Both the position numbers and the translations under genes were made by a program. From NCBI GenBank assembly GCA_945957405.1, contig CAMFLL010000016.1:1-41829 (forward strand): a stretch of DNA of 41,829 bases, read 5' to 3'. The stretch comes from an uncultured Mycolicibacterium sp. (GTDB lineage Bacteria > Actinomycetota > Actinomycetes > Mycobacteriales > Mycobacteriaceae). Positions 7,530-16,311 of the stretch are shown one piece after another. How positions within the stretch are numbered: the first letter of the stretch is position 1; every line of letters starts with the position of its first letter. Below the pieces are notes generated by a model. It was given only the letters and a program-made list of their open reading frames with translations, was not told where the DNA came from and did no database searches.

Positions 7530-9040
7530 GCATCGAGCGGGTCCCGGTGGTGATCGTCGGCGCCGGGCCCACCGGCGTCACCTGCGCAACCCTGTTGGCG
7601 CAGTATGGTATCGAAAGCGTGCTGCTGGAACGCTGGGCTGGTGTCTACCCAGCGCCCCGCGCGGTGCATCTCGATGACGAGGTCTACCGCATCATCGCCC
7701 GACTCGGCGCAGCGGAACGTTTCGCGGCCATCTCCCGGCCTGCCAAAGGACTACGGCTGATCGACCGGACCGGTCATGTGCTCGCGGAATTCTGCCGCGA
7801 CACCCAGCCCGGTGTGCACGGCTTCCCGCAGGCCAACATGTTCGACCAGCCGGAGTTGGAGGCGGTGCTGCGGGCCAACCTCGAGCAGTACCCGGCAGCA
7901 CGGTTACGCGGCAACGCCGAGGTGACCTCGCTGGCGCCGACGTCGTCGGGTCCGGTGCGCATCCAGTTCACCGACCGCACCGACGGCACCATGCACCGCA
8001 TCGATGCCGACTATGTCCTGGGCTGCGACGGCGCCAACAGCGTGGTCCGGCAGTCGATCGGGGTGCAGATGACCGATCTCGACTTCGACCAGCGCTGGCT
8101 CGTGGTCGACATCGCCACCGACGCCGACCTGAACCAGTGGGAGGGTGTGCACCAACTCTGCGACAGTGCACGGGCCGGAACGTACATGCGGATCGGCGAA
8201 CGCCGCTACCGGTGGGAGTTTCGTTTGCTGCCAGGCGAATCCGCTGCCGACTTCGCGACCGTGGCGGCGCTGCAGCCACTGATCTCGCGCTGGACTGCGC
8301 AGGTCAACCTGGACCGACTGGAGTTGATCCGCGTCACCGAGTACACCTTCCGCGCCACACTCGCGCAGCGCTGGCGCCGCGGGCGGATCTTCCTGCTGGG
8401 CGATGCCGCGCATCTGACCCCACCGTTCATCGGTCAGGGTCTGGGCGCGGGCCTGCGCGACGCGCACAACATCGCGTGGAAGCTGGCCGCAGTGATCCGG
8501 GGCGATCTGCCCGCCACCGCGCTGGACACCTACGAGGCAGAACGTAAACCGCACGCGCGCAGCATGATCCGCCTGGCCCTCACGGTCGGCCGGGCCATGA
8601 CCGCGGGCGGTGAAACCGGCAACCGGTTACGGCACGCGGCGGTGCCGCTACTGGTCCGGCTCCCGGGGCTGGGCGCCCGGGTGGTCGACAGCACCACACC
8701 GGCGCTGCACGCGTCGGCATACGTTCGCCGCCGGTTCGGCTGCCGCCTGGTCGGCACCCTGTACCCCGAATTTGCCCTCACCGGTGGATATTTCGTGATC
8801 ATCAGCCGAGTTCCTCTGACTCCAGACCAGCAGGCGCTGGCTGAGCGGCGTGGCGCCACCACTCACCTCGTCGCACCCGGCAGTCCGGCGGAGAAGTGGT
8901 TGCGCGGTGCGCACACCGACGCGGTCCTGGTGCGCCCCGACAACACCGTGATGGCCAGCGGGCGTGACATCACCGCACTGTGCCGCCTCGCCCCGTCGTT
9001 CCGCGCCGTCCCGATCAGCAACCCCGCGCCGAGACTGTAA
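7526..9040 (+). CDS. FAD-dependent aromatic hydroxylase (MhpA-like)
   Basis: A 504-residue class A flavoprotein monooxygenase. Motifs in order: the Rossmann GxGxxG at residues 12-17 (IVGAGPTG), the DG motif in VLGCDGANSVVRQ, and the second FAD motif LLGDAAHLTPPFIGQGLG, followed by a thioredoxin-like C-terminal region of about 110 residues. The resemblance is to 3-(3-hydroxyphenyl)propionate hydroxylases, which add an ortho hydroxyl to make the catechol that an extradiol enzyme then opens. The ATG at 7526 overlaps the FAH stop (ATGA). Gene order regulator/dioxygenase/hydrolase/hydroxylase makes a self-contained upper meta-cleavage pathway, probably for a phenylpropanoid-like compound (inference). 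Confidence 0.9.
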   Translation: MSIERVPVVIVGAGPTGVTCATLLAQYGIESVLLERWAGVYPAPRAVHLDDEVYRIIARLGAAERFAAISRPAKGLRLIDRTGHVLAEFCRDTQPGVHGFPQANMFDQPELEAVLRANLEQYPAARLRGNAEVTSLAPTSSGPVRIQFTDRTDGTMHRIDADYVLGCDGANSVVRQSIGVQMTDLDFDQRWLVVDIATDADLNQWEGVHQLCDSARAGTYMRIGERRYRWEFRLLPGESAADFATVAALQPLISRWTAQVNLDRLELIRVTEYTFRATLAQRWRRGRIFLLGDAAHLTPPFIGQGLGAGLRDAHNIAWKLAAVIRGDLPATALDTYEAERKPHARSMIRLALTVGRAMTAGGETGNRLRHAAVPLLVRLPGLGARVVDSTTPALHASAYVRRRFGCRLVGTLYPEFALTGGYFVIISRVPLTPDQQALAERRGATTHLVAPGSPAEKWLRGAHTDAVLVRPDNTVMASGRDITALCRLAPSFRAVPISNPAPRL

Positions 9041-9131
9041 CTCGTGCAACCGCAACCCGCGCGATGTGTACAACAACTACAGGCTCGGCGACCGGGGGCG
9101 GGCGGCACGCGTCGTCACCGCCGCGACCGGA

Positions 9132-10379
9132 CTAGTCGATGAAACGCCGTCGGTAGGCAGCCAGCCGCTGCGCGATCGCACCGGCGTCGAGGCCGAGGTC
9201 GGCCGGTTCGTAGATGACGCCACCGTACCTGCCGCGCGGATGCTCGGTACGGAACTGCGCCATGGCTTCTCGCGCACAGTCGTTGAACGGCTGGCCGGCC
9301 AGTGCGTAGATGCCTGCGACGGTGCCCTCCTCGTCGGCCATGAAATCATCGAACCGCACATCGACTGACCGCGCGGCGGGCAGCACCTGCCGGTCCCGCA
9401 GGCAGCCGTTCAGCAGATCCTCGCCGCGGCCAAGCCAGTAGCGTGCGATCGCCTCGGGGTCCGGCCTCACACACGCCATCCGGGACGCGTAACTGATCAT
9501 CGTCGCCATCGACGCGATCACCTCGACCGGATCGCGGTGGGTGACCACGAAGGTGGCATCGGGGAAGGTGTCGAGGAGCACCGGGAGTTGTTCGAGATGC
9601 TGCGGCGACTTCAGCACCCAGCGCTGTCCACCACGCAGCCATTGCAGGGCCTGCATGCTGCGTTTGAGATAGGCGTAGGACGGAGTCTGGTCGTGCGTCT
9701 TGTAGTGCGCCGCGAAAGTGGGTATGTAATAGGTGGTTTCGAAGAGCATGCCCGAGATGTCGTTGGCCAGTATCTGGATCTCTTCATGCGCATGGGCCAC
9801 GGTCATGTCGTGCATACGTTTGAACTCCGGCATGGAGGCGTTCACCAGCTCGAGTGCGGTGGCGCAGCGTTCCATCCGGCCTGCCGGGTCGTCTTCACCG
9901 GGCGTCGCCACGGGTTCGAGGCTCTCCCAGTACGGCAGGTGGCGCAGCGCAGGATCCGCCGCCAGCAGATTGTGCAGGTGCGTCGTGCCGGTGCGCGGCA
10001 ACCCGCAGATGACGATCGGCCGCGCAATCCGCACGTCGTGGATCTCTGGATGGTCCGCGATCAGCGCTTCCATCCGCAACCGGTTGACGAGATTACCCAC
10101 CAGCTGCTCGAACACCATGCCCACCCCGGTGTCGGACAGCCCGGCTTCCTCCCGCAGCGAGGCACACAGTATGTCCAGACGCTCGAGGAACGCCGGGTCA
10201 CCCCAGTCGTTCAGCCCAGTTCGTTCGGACGCCGTCGCCAGCATCGCCTGCGGGTCGAGTTGCAACGTCGAGCCGTAGGCGGCCAGTCCGTCACGGAATG
10301 GTTGGGCGTCAAGCGGATACACCGGTTCGGCGAGATCGGTCAACCTGATCGACGACGGCCGCTCGACTTCCGCATTCAC
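9132..10379 (-). CDS. Sulfotransferase-family protein
   Basis: A 415-residue protein. The start is GTG at 10379 because it overlaps the upstream stop (GTGA at 10376-10379); an upstream extension would run into the DUF1214 gene. The PAPS 5'-phosphate loop is GLPRTGTT at residues 126-133. The 3'-phosphate site region includes VLKSPQHLEQL and FVVTHRDPVEVIASM. The family moves sulfuryl groups from PAPS to hydroxyls of lipids, carbohydrates or small molecules. Mycobacteria have several such Stf-like genes, usually of unknown acceptor. It is the last gene of a TetR-DUF1214-sulfotransferase operon. Confidence 0.88.
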   Translation of the reverse strand: MNAEVERPSSIRLTDLAEPVYPLDAQPFRDGLAAYGSTLQLDPQAMLATASERTGLNDWGDPAFLERLDILCASLREEAGLSDTGVGMVFEQLVGNLVNRLRMEALIADHPEIHDVRIARPIVICGLPRTGTTHLHNLLAADPALRHLPYWESLEPVATPGEDDPAGRMERCATALELVNASMPEFKRMHDMTVAHAHEEIQILANDISGMLFETTYYIPTFAAHYKTHDQTPSYAYLKRSMQALQWLRGGQRWVLKSPQHLEQLPVLLDTFPDATFVVTHRDPVEVIASMATMISYASRMACVRPDPEAIARYWLGRGEDLLNGCLRDRQVLPAARSVDVRFDDFMADEEGTVAGIYALAGQPFNDCAREAMAQFRTEHPRGRYGGVIYEPADLGLDAGAIAQRLAAYRRRFID

Positions 10380-11467
10380 GACGCCGCCGCCCCGATGTCG
10401 ACGACGCGGCACGCCGGGCGCGCGGGGGTCTCGGCTGGGAGGAACCAACGCAGCCAGATGAGGCCCCTGGGCCGGCCCGCGGTCGACACCCAGTTGGGGT
10501 GGCCCGGATCGATGTCACTGACCACTATCCGCCAGGATCCGTCGGGCTCGTAGGTGACATGCGCGCCGTTGATCGTCACGCGCTCGTAGTTGAAGTCGTA
10601 CGTGTGCAGGAACGGGTTCCACAGGCACAGATTCCAGAACACACACTGCGGTGACGTTCCTTCGATGACGAGGGCCTGCCCGGGTGCCAGGGCGTAGGAC
10701 CCCATCGCGTAGGCGGCGTCGGCCGCCGACCATCCGTAGGCGTGCTGTGGCACCGGGAACGGCTCGTGGATCTCGTTGGGTGGCTCGATTCTTGTTGGCA
10801 GGAAGGACAATTGTTCCCTCAGCCAGGTGCGCGCGGCGCGCAGCCGACGCGTCAGGTCTTCGGGGCTGTCATGGCGGCGTGTCGGTGGATCGATGGCCTC
10901 GATGTGCCAGTGCGGCCGCCGCCCCGTCCCGGGGTCGTCGAGATAGTCACGGGTCAGCGCGACGACGGCATCGGGGTCGAGCTTGAGCCACGCGCCCGGT
11001 TGTTCGGTTGGGCTCAAGGTGAATTCGAAGTTTCCGTCCTCGTCGAATGCCAGGGTGGTGTCGTTCATGGTCCCGACGATGCGGTTGCTGTAACTGCCGT
11101 CGTCGGGACCGCCGTACACCGTCAGCGATTGGTAGACGGCATCGCCACGGCTGCCCGTCACGCGGTAGGTGCGGGTGGGATCAATCGGTGCCACCTGGTA
11201 ATAGGCGTCGGAGTTGTCGCCGCCCCACTTCAGGTACGGGCCGATCACATCGACGAAGGTGGGCCGGTCCTTGTCGCCCCAGACGTAGGTGTCGACCGCG
11301 ACGCGCAGCAGGCTGAACGCGAGGCGGTAGCCGTCGAGGACATCGGGTTCGTCCAGCGGCGGGTCGGCGCCTAGTACCTTCTGCTCGACCGCCCGCACTT
11401 CGTCGAGCAGTTCGGTGAAGGCGTGCGACAACGCGGACAACGCGGACAACGCGGGCTTCTCTGTCAT
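10376..11467 (-). CDS. DUF1214 domain protein
   Basis: A 363-residue protein beginning MTEKPALSALSAL. The ATG at 11467 overlaps the TetR stop, which fixes the start over a longer option. The C-terminal part, with YGWSAADAAYAMGSYALAPG, CVFWNLCLWNPFLHTYDF and IVVSDIDPGHPNWVSTAGR, is a DUF1214 domain. An N-terminal stretch (YRVTGSRGDAVYQSLTVYGG) belongs to the same beta-rich fold. No enzymatic activity is established for the family. It is often found in mycobacterial lipid/steroid neighbourhoods and here is sandwiched in an operon with a sulfotransferase, so both may act on one lipid-like molecule (inference). Confidence 0.85.
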   Translation of the reverse strand: MTEKPALSALSALSHAFTELLDEVRAVEQKVLGADPPLDEPDVLDGYRLAFSLLRVAVDTYVWGDKDRPTFVDVIGPYLKWGGDNSDAYYQVAPIDPTRTYRVTGSRGDAVYQSLTVYGGPDDGSYSNRIVGTMNDTTLAFDEDGNFEFTLSPTEQPGAWLKLDPDAVVALTRDYLDDPGTGRRPHWHIEAIDPPTRRHDSPEDLTRRLRAARTWLREQLSFLPTRIEPPNEIHEPFPVPQHAYGWSAADAAYAMGSYALAPGQALVIEGTSPQCVFWNLCLWNPFLHTYDFNYERVTINGAHVTYEPDGSWRIVVSDIDPGHPNWVSTAGRPRGLIWLRWFLPAETPARPACRVVDIGAAAS

Positions 11468-12057
11468 GGTCTGCTTTCTCCGTCGATTCCGGCCTGCACC
11501 AGGGCGCACAGTCGGGTGACCGTGTCGTCGGCATGCTGATGCACCTGAACGGCGTAGAACGCGGTGCCGATCAGTAGTTCGTAGAGCATTTCGACGTCGA
11601 CGTCGGGACGGACGCGACCGGACTCGACACCGCCCTGCACCAGGGCGCGGAATTCGGTGAGGGTCTGCTCGTCGAGCAGTTGTTGGGTGCGGATGCGCAG
11701 TTCCGGGTCGCGGTTGCGTTCGGCGAGGATGCCCAGCGCGGCCGCTTCCACCACCGGTTCACGCCAGAACTCCTGCACGCGGCGGACGAACTCGTGCAGG
11801 TCGGCGTCGAAGTCGCCGGTGGTCTGGAAACCGTTGCCCTCGCCGGGCCTACCGAAGGCCGCTTCGAACACGACGTGCGCCTTCGACGGCCATCGCCGGT
11901 ACACGGTGGGCCGGCTGACACCCGCCTCCCGGGCGATCGACTCGATCGAGATCTGGTCGTAGCCGTGTTCGACGAGCAGTCGGCGGGTGGCGCCCATGAT
12001 GTCGCGGTGGGTTTTCGGGTCGCGGGGACGTCCGCGGGCCGTTTTCGTCGACGCCAC
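11464..12057 (-). CDS. TetR-family transcriptional regulator
   Basis: A 197-residue regulator with a basic N-terminus (KTARGRPRDPKTH) and the helix-turn-helix ISIESIAREAGVSRPTVYRRW at about residues 36-56. The C-terminal domain resembles TetR_C proteins and carries conserved helices around FWREPVVEAAALG. It heads the operon with the DUF1214 and sulfotransferase genes (four-base overlap) and is probably autoregulated. The GTG start lies only six bases from a good -10 hexamer, so the mRNA is probably leaderless. Confidence 0.9.
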   Translation of the reverse strand: MASTKTARGRPRDPKTHRDIMGATRRLLVEHGYDQISIESIAREAGVSRPTVYRRWPSKAHVVFEAAFGRPGEGNGFQTTGDFDADLHEFVRRVQEFWREPVVEAAALGILAERNRDPELRIRTQQLLDEQTLTEFRALVQGGVESGRVRPDVDVEMLYELLIGTAFYAVQVHQHADDTVTRLCALVQAGIDGESRP

Positions 12058-12063
12058 GCAATA

Positions 12064-12093
12064 TGTTTACAGTCTGTCACGTAATTGCGTCAA
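12064..12093 (-). promoter_or_regulatory. Predicted promoter of the TetR-DUF1214-sulfotransferase operon
   Basis: On the minus strand, TTGACG (complement of 12088-12093) and TAAACA (complement of 12064-12069) are separated by 18 bases. Transcription should start at or next to the GTG at 12057, predicting a leaderless mRNA. This is a sequence prediction only. Confidence 0.55.
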
Positions 12094-12100
12094 CGGTCGG

Positions 12101-12808
12101 TCAGAGACCGAGCGACCACCGAACTCCGGCGGCGACATGCAGCCGAGTGGTCGGGAACACCGGGACCGCACTGTCATCCTGATCGACCAGCAGCTCGATC
12201 TCCGTGCAGCCCAACACTATTCCCTGCGCACCGGCGGAGACGAGTCGCTCCATGACATCCCGGTAGACCTGGCGCGACGGCGCACGGATCACTCCGAGGC
12301 ACAGTTCGTCGTAGATGATCCGGTGTACGACGGCGCGGTCATCAGGAGGCGGTGTCAACACCTCGATGCCGTGCCCGGCCAGGCGGTCACGATAGAAAGC
12401 CTGCTCCATGGTGAACGCCGTGCCGAGGAATCCGACCCGGTGCACACCGGCGCGGATGACCGCCTCGGCGGTGGCGTCGGCGACGTGGAGCAGCGGGATC
12501 GTGATCGCGGCCTCGATCCGCTCGGCCACCTTGTGCATGGTGTTGGTGCACAACAGCAGGACGTCCGCTCCGGCGCGCTCGACGGCGGCCGCCTTGTCGG
12601 CCAGGAGATCACCGGCCTCGTCCCACCGTCCGGCAACCTGGAGTTCTTCGATGCCCGCGAAGTCGACCGACACCATCACGATTGGTGCCGAATGCAACCC
12701 GCCCAGGGCATCGCGGAACTGTTCGTTGGCCAACCGGTAGTACTCGGCGGTCGATTCCCAGCTCATTCCGCCGAGCATGCCGATCGTTCTGGGTATCCGG
12801 AAAGCCAT
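12101..12808 (-). CDS. Aspartate/glutamate racemase family protein
   Basis: A 235-residue cofactor-independent racemase. It opens with RTIGMLGGMSWESTAEYY, typical of the YgeA/aspartate racemase group. Both catalytic cysteines are present: C87 in LLCTNTMHK and C201 in VLGCTEIELL. Two-base catalysis by these thiols interconverts L- and D-amino acids, and the length is normal. The start could also be ATG at 12817, three codons earlier. TACAGT just upstream would give almost no leader for the 12808 start. It is divergent from an SRPBCC gene, with about 40 bases between starts. Its amino-acid substrate is unknown. Confidence 0.88.
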   Translation of the reverse strand: MAFRIPRTIGMLGGMSWESTAEYYRLANEQFRDALGGLHSAPIVMVSVDFAGIEELQVAGRWDEAGDLLADKAAAVERAGADVLLLCTNTMHKVAERIEAAITIPLLHVADATAEAVIRAGVHRVGFLGTAFTMEQAFYRDRLAGHGIEVLTPPPDDRAVVHRIIYDELCLGVIRAPSRQVYRDVMERLVSAGAQGIVLGCTEIELLVDQDDSAVPVFPTTRLHVAAGVRWSLGL

Positions 12809-12847
12809 GGTCTCCATACTGTATTCAGACCGCAGGGAGGCCGGGCC

Positions 12848-13318
12848 ATGCTGATCGACATTCCATCCGAAGCCGAGATCAACTGCTCGGCAGAGCGCGT
12901 CTTCGACCTCATCGCCGACCTGCGCGGTCAGGTGGCGTGGCTGTCGCCGTCGTCGTCCTTCAAGGGCACCGCCGACATCTCCGGCGGACCCGTCCGGTTG
13001 GGCACCACCTACCGCGAGACCGCACCGCTGGGAGTCCGCACCGGCGTGGTCACGGAGTTCGACCGGCCCACCCGCATCACTTTCCAGCAGCCGATGACGC
13101 TGAAGATGCGGGCCGGCGTGCTGGGCATCACGGTGCGTTACGTCCTGACACCGCACGGCCCCATCACGCATGTCAGCCGTGTCAGCACCCTCGACGTGCC
13201 GGGCCGGCTCGCCGTCGTCACACCGGTGATCGTGCGGGCATCACGTGTCGAGAGCGCGCGGACCGTGGCAGCACTCAAGAGGTACGCCGACACCATCGGC
13301 CAACCTCGATACCGATGA
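12848..13318 (+). CDS. SRPBCC (START/Bet v1-like) family protein
   Basis: A 156-residue protein: I-x-C-SAERVFDLIADLRGQVAW near the N-terminus, central TGVVTEFDRPTRITFQQ and a final amphipathic helix VIVRASRVESARTVAALKRYAD. This is the polyketide cyclase/START-like fold with a deep hydrophobic pocket that binds lipids or aromatic ligands. The ATG at 12848 has AGGGAGG eight bases upstream. It is divergent from the racemase. No ligand can be assigned. Confidence 0.85.
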   Translation: MLIDIPSEAEINCSAERVFDLIADLRGQVAWLSPSSSFKGTADISGGPVRLGTTYRETAPLGVRTGVVTEFDRPTRITFQQPMTLKMRAGVLGITVRYVLTPHGPITHVSRVSTLDVPGRLAVVTPVIVRASRVESARTVAALKRYADTIGQPRYR

Positions 13319-13381
13319 GTTTCGGACCGCGCAGCGGTCGGCACCAAGGGAGTCACCAGACGCCCCCGAAAGGAGAACGTC

Positions 13382-13735
13382 ATGTCGATCGAACATGTGC
13401 TGGCCGTCGTGCCCGTCTCGGACCTCGACGCGGCGCGGACCTGGTACCAGACCTTGTTCGCCCGCCCTGCCGATAACAACCCGATGCCGTCGTTGGCCGA
13501 ATGGCAGGTGGTTCCGGGCGGCTGGGTGCAGGTCTGGGTCGACGCGGACCGCTGCGGGTCCGGCCTACTGAACTTCGCCGTCGACGATCTGCGGGCCGCG
13601 GTGGACGCCGCTGCCGCCGGTGGCCTGAACCCGGGCGAAATCCAGGATGTCAACAAGGGTGTGCAGCTGTCGACGCTGCATGATCCCGACGGCAACATGG
13701 TGTGCCTGATCGGCAACTTCCGCGTCGAATACTGA
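13382..13735 (+). CDS. VOC-family (glyoxalase-like) protein
   Basis: A 117-residue single VOC module from VLAVVPVSDLDAARTWYQTLF to LHDPDGNMVCLIGNF. The Glu that usually ends the last metal strand is replaced (NMVCLIG), so metal binding may be altered. The ATG at 13382 follows AAAGGAGAA. It lies 63 bases after the SRPBCC gene in the same direction, probably one transcript. The reaction is unknown. Confidence 0.85.
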   Translation: MSIEHVLAVVPVSDLDAARTWYQTLFARPADNNPMPSLAEWQVVPGGWVQVWVDADRCGSGLLNFAVDDLRAAVDAAAAGGLNPGEIQDVNKGVQLSTLHDPDGNMVCLIGNFRVEY

Positions 13736-13808
13736 GACGCACGGGCCGAATTGGCGACATTTCTGTCGGGTCGCTTCACATCCCGACGGGTCGTGCCACG
13801 CTGCGGTA

Positions 13809-13919
13809 ATGGGATTCAAACTCACCTACAGCGACGGGCAAGAGGCGGAGTACGGCAATGACACGACATGGGAGGTCGATGACGGCGTCCTGAAGATGGG
13901 GCGCAAGAAGGACGACTGA
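13809..13919 (+). CDS. Small acidic protein, 36 residues
   Basis: ATG at 13809 to TGA at 13917-13919 encodes MGFKLTYSDGQEAEYGNDTT and a WEVDDGVLKMGRKKDD end. It is acidic with a basic C-terminal cluster and reads like a tiny beta-rich domain (alternating hydrophobic and polar residues). No clear Shine-Dalgarno sequence is visible. It fills the space before the DUF427 gene in the same direction with normal mycobacterial codon use. I do not recognise a family. Confidence 0.55.
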   Translation: MGFKLTYSDGQEAEYGNDTTWEVDDGVLKMGRKKDD

Positions 13920-13930
13920 TCGCCACCGTC

Positions 13931-14425
13931 ATGCGTCCCACCCCGCAGAAACCGCAGCCCGGCCAGGAGTCGGTGTGGGCCTACCCGCGTCCACCCCGGC
14001 TGGAACCGTTCGGCGGCTCCATCACGATCGACCTCGGCGGCCACACCATCGCATCCACCACCACGGGCTGGCGCGTACTCGAAACATCGCATCCGCCAAC
14101 GTATTACCTGCCACAGGAGGCGTTCGCCGACGGCGTCCTCCGCGGGGCCAGTGGCTCATCCTGGTGCGAATGGAAAGGCCGTGCAACCTATTTCGATCTG
14201 GTGACCGCCGACGCCGTCGCACCGGCAGCGGCGTGGACGTACCTGGAACCGACCCCGGGTTTCGAACCGATTGCCGGCGCCGTCGCGGTGATGGCCGCGC
14301 AGGTGGACCGTTGCACGGTCAACGGTGAGGTGGTCATCCCACAGCCGGGCGGCTTCTACGGGGGCTGGATCACCAGCTGGATAGTCGGGCCGTTCAAAGG
14401 CGTCCCCGGCTCGATGGGATGGTGA
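13931..14425 (+). CDS. DUF427 domain protein
   Basis: A 164-residue protein. ITIDLGGHTIASTTTGWRVLETSHPPTYYLP followed by GSSWCEWKGRATYFDLV is the DUF427 signature: a small beta-barrel with a conserved Trp/Cys/Glu/Trp/Lys/Gly segment. The rest (LEPTPGFEPIAGAVAVMAA, then CTVNGEVVIPQPGGFYGGW) is typical of the actinobacterial form. Function is not established. It lies 11 bases after the 36-residue gene and ends three bases from the convergent envelope protein. Confidence 0.88.
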   Translation: MRPTPQKPQPGQESVWAYPRPPRLEPFGGSITIDLGGHTIASTTTGWRVLETSHPPTYYLPQEAFADGVLRGASGSSWCEWKGRATYFDLVTADAVAPAAAWTYLEPTPGFEPIAGAVAVMAAQVDRCTVNGEVVIPQPGGFYGGWITSWIVGPFKGVPGSMGW

Positions 14426-14428
14426 GGC

Positions 14429-15874
14429 TCAGGCTGAGTCTTTGAGGTGCTTGAGGCTCGTGACGTCCTTGTGCCCTTTGAAGCCCGCGACGTCCTTGAA
14501 GACCCGGTGCCGTGGTGCCGCCTTGCGTTGATGCAACACGATGAACGATCCGGACCGCACGACGCCCAGCGGACCCGTCGGGGCGAAGCGAGCCAGACCG
14601 GAGGCCCGCAGCACCAGGCCTGCCTTGGCCTGGCAGTAGCCCAGTCGCATCCCGACGCTGGTCAGGAAGATCAGACCGGCGAGACCCGGCAGCGCCGCGA
14701 TGACGAGCACCATCAACGGCGGCGAATGCACGATCTCGTTGAACGCGTCCCGGAGGAAGGCTCCGACTCCGTCGCTCGGCACGTCCGGGGCTTCCGCGGC
14801 CACCAGTGCCGGTACCGGCTCATCGACCGGGATAAGCACCTGACCCATCGCCGCGCCACCGATGTTCGACGACAACGGCGCGGCGTGCATGCTTCTGGGC
14901 TGAACCTGCTGCGACTCGTTGAGCATCGACGACAGGTCCGCGGCACGTGTCGTGACGCCGGGCTCAGACCACTTCCTGGCCGGCGACGGACTGCCCGGAC
15001 CGGTCGGCGGGGGCCAGCCGTCCCCGAACCATGCCGACACCTGTGCGATGGGCGCCAGAATCAGCGTCGTCACCGCCGAGGTCAACACCACCTGCAGCAC
15101 GGTGATCGGGTCGGTGGCGGGAACCACCACCGCCGCTGGGGCCACCTCAGGGGCGGGCGGCGGCGTCAGCAGTGCCGCGACGGGCACCGGTGCAGGCTCG
15201 GCGGCAGGCGGATCCGGCACTGCGGACGCGACAACGGTCGCCGACGGAGCGGCGGCGACCTCTGTGGGCACGGCAGGCACCGTCACGGCAGTTTGCGCGA
15301 CCTCGGCGTAATCGGAGCCGGTGGTGGTGCTGGACTCGGTGTTGTTCACCGATGGCGTGGCCGACGGCGTGGGCAGGTCCGAGAACAGGGCCGGGGTGGG
15401 GCTGGCGGTCTCCTCGGTCGAGGGGTCCACGCTCGGCGGCAGCTTGACCTCCGGCTCCTCATTCGACGTCTGCGTCGTCTCGGTGGAGTTCGAGGTCTCG
15501 GTCGCGGTCGAGTTCTCGGTCGAGTTCGAGGTGGTGTCGTCGGACGTGGACGTCGTGTCCGATGTGGTGGTCGCGTCATTCGACGGTGGGTCGGACACCC
15601 GGGCCGGGTCCGCCGGCGGATCGCCGGGCTCGCGACCCGAGCCGAGCGTGGTGGCGTTGTCGCGTGCGGCGACTCCGCCTCCCGCCTCATGTCCGCCGAT
15701 CACCTTGGCGACAATGCCGCCCTCAGCCGTCGCACCGCTGACCTCACCAGTGTCGGCCCCCCCGCCACTGGAATTACCGTCCACGTCGGCGGCGGCGTTG
15801 ACCGCCGCCTGCATGAACAGGGTCGCGGACGCCACGGCGATACACGCCGTATTGCGCAGCCACCTCGGAACCAC
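14429..15874 (-). CDS. Exported Thr/Ser/Pro/Ala-rich membrane protein
   Basis: A 481-residue protein. A signal peptide (TACIAVASATLFMQAAVNAAA, about residues 9-29) is followed by a low-complexity region to about 240: first Thr/Ser/Asn-rich (STENSTATETSNSTETTQTS), then Pro/Ala/Val-rich. Hydrophobic segments lie near residues 250-270 (TVLQVVLTSAVTTLILAPIA) and 395-415 (LMVLVIAALPGLAGLIFLTS), followed by a basic C-terminus. This layout is common in mycobacterial envelope proteins whose function is unknown. The Thr/Ser-rich stretch could be O-mannosylated (inference). The GTG start has only a weak ribosome site. It converges on the DUF427 gene. Confidence 0.8.
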   Translation of the reverse strand: MVPRWLRNTACIAVASATLFMQAAVNAAADVDGNSSGGGADTGEVSGATAEGGIVAKVIGGHEAGGGVAARDNATTLGSGREPGDPPADPARVSDPPSNDATTTSDTTSTSDDTTSNSTENSTATETSNSTETTQTSNEEPEVKLPPSVDPSTEETASPTPALFSDLPTPSATPSVNNTESSTTTGSDYAEVAQTAVTVPAVPTEVAAAPSATVVASAVPDPPAAEPAPVPVAALLTPPPAPEVAPAAVVVPATDPITVLQVVLTSAVTTLILAPIAQVSAWFGDGWPPPTGPGSPSPARKWSEPGVTTRAADLSSMLNESQQVQPRSMHAAPLSSNIGGAAMGQVLIPVDEPVPALVAAEAPDVPSDGVGAFLRDAFNEIVHSPPLMVLVIAALPGLAGLIFLTSVGMRLGYCQAKAGLVLRASGLARFAPTGPLGVVRSGSFIVLHQRKAAPRHRVFKDVAGFKGHKDVTSLKHLKDSA

Positions 15875-16311
15875 GTTGCCCCCACCTCAGATGGACCTCT
15901 GACGTGGTCCGATGGCACATATGGTGCCAGGAAATTGAGCCAAATATCAATGCATCATGAGCACAGTTATCGTCGGCGTAAAAACAACTCTCACCTGGCG
16001 GTAGAGGGTGAGAGATCGCAGCGGTAGCGGTTGGATTTGACCTTGAATTGCGCCAGCACCGAATTGAGCCGGGTTTTGCAATCTCGGCAAATTGAATTCA
16101 GCGAAGTCGCAACAGATAAATGCCCTGCCCGTGGCCCGCTCGGCTAATTGTGGTTAGCCATTACAACAAGTTGCTGAGGGTGGCCGCGAATGGTCGCCAC
16201 GTCCGCCGTGCCCGGTGCAACCCATTACGAACGCTCAGCGACGGATTGTTGCCTTTTCAAATGCCTGCTGAGCCGTTGTTAGCCCGCGCCGGCGCATCGG
16301 GGCTTATTTCG
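15875..16311. other. 437-base intergenic region, AT-richer, with inverted repeat
   Basis: No convincing gene lies between the regulator's 3' end and the envelope-protein start (both minus strand). Base composition is more AT-rich than the surrounding genes. It presumably holds the promoter of the envelope protein. The clearest structure is an inverted repeat, CTCTCACC (15988-15995) and GGTGAGAG (16007-16014), with an 11-base spacer; it may be an operator or a weak terminator. Confidence 0.5.

Noticed and set aside
15988..16014. The inverted repeat in the 437-base gap as a definite terminator
   Set aside because: Only eight pairs with an 11-base loop and no U tract; it lies more than 290 bases from the end of the regulator gene, so an operator is equally likely. 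It is kept only within the intergenic description.
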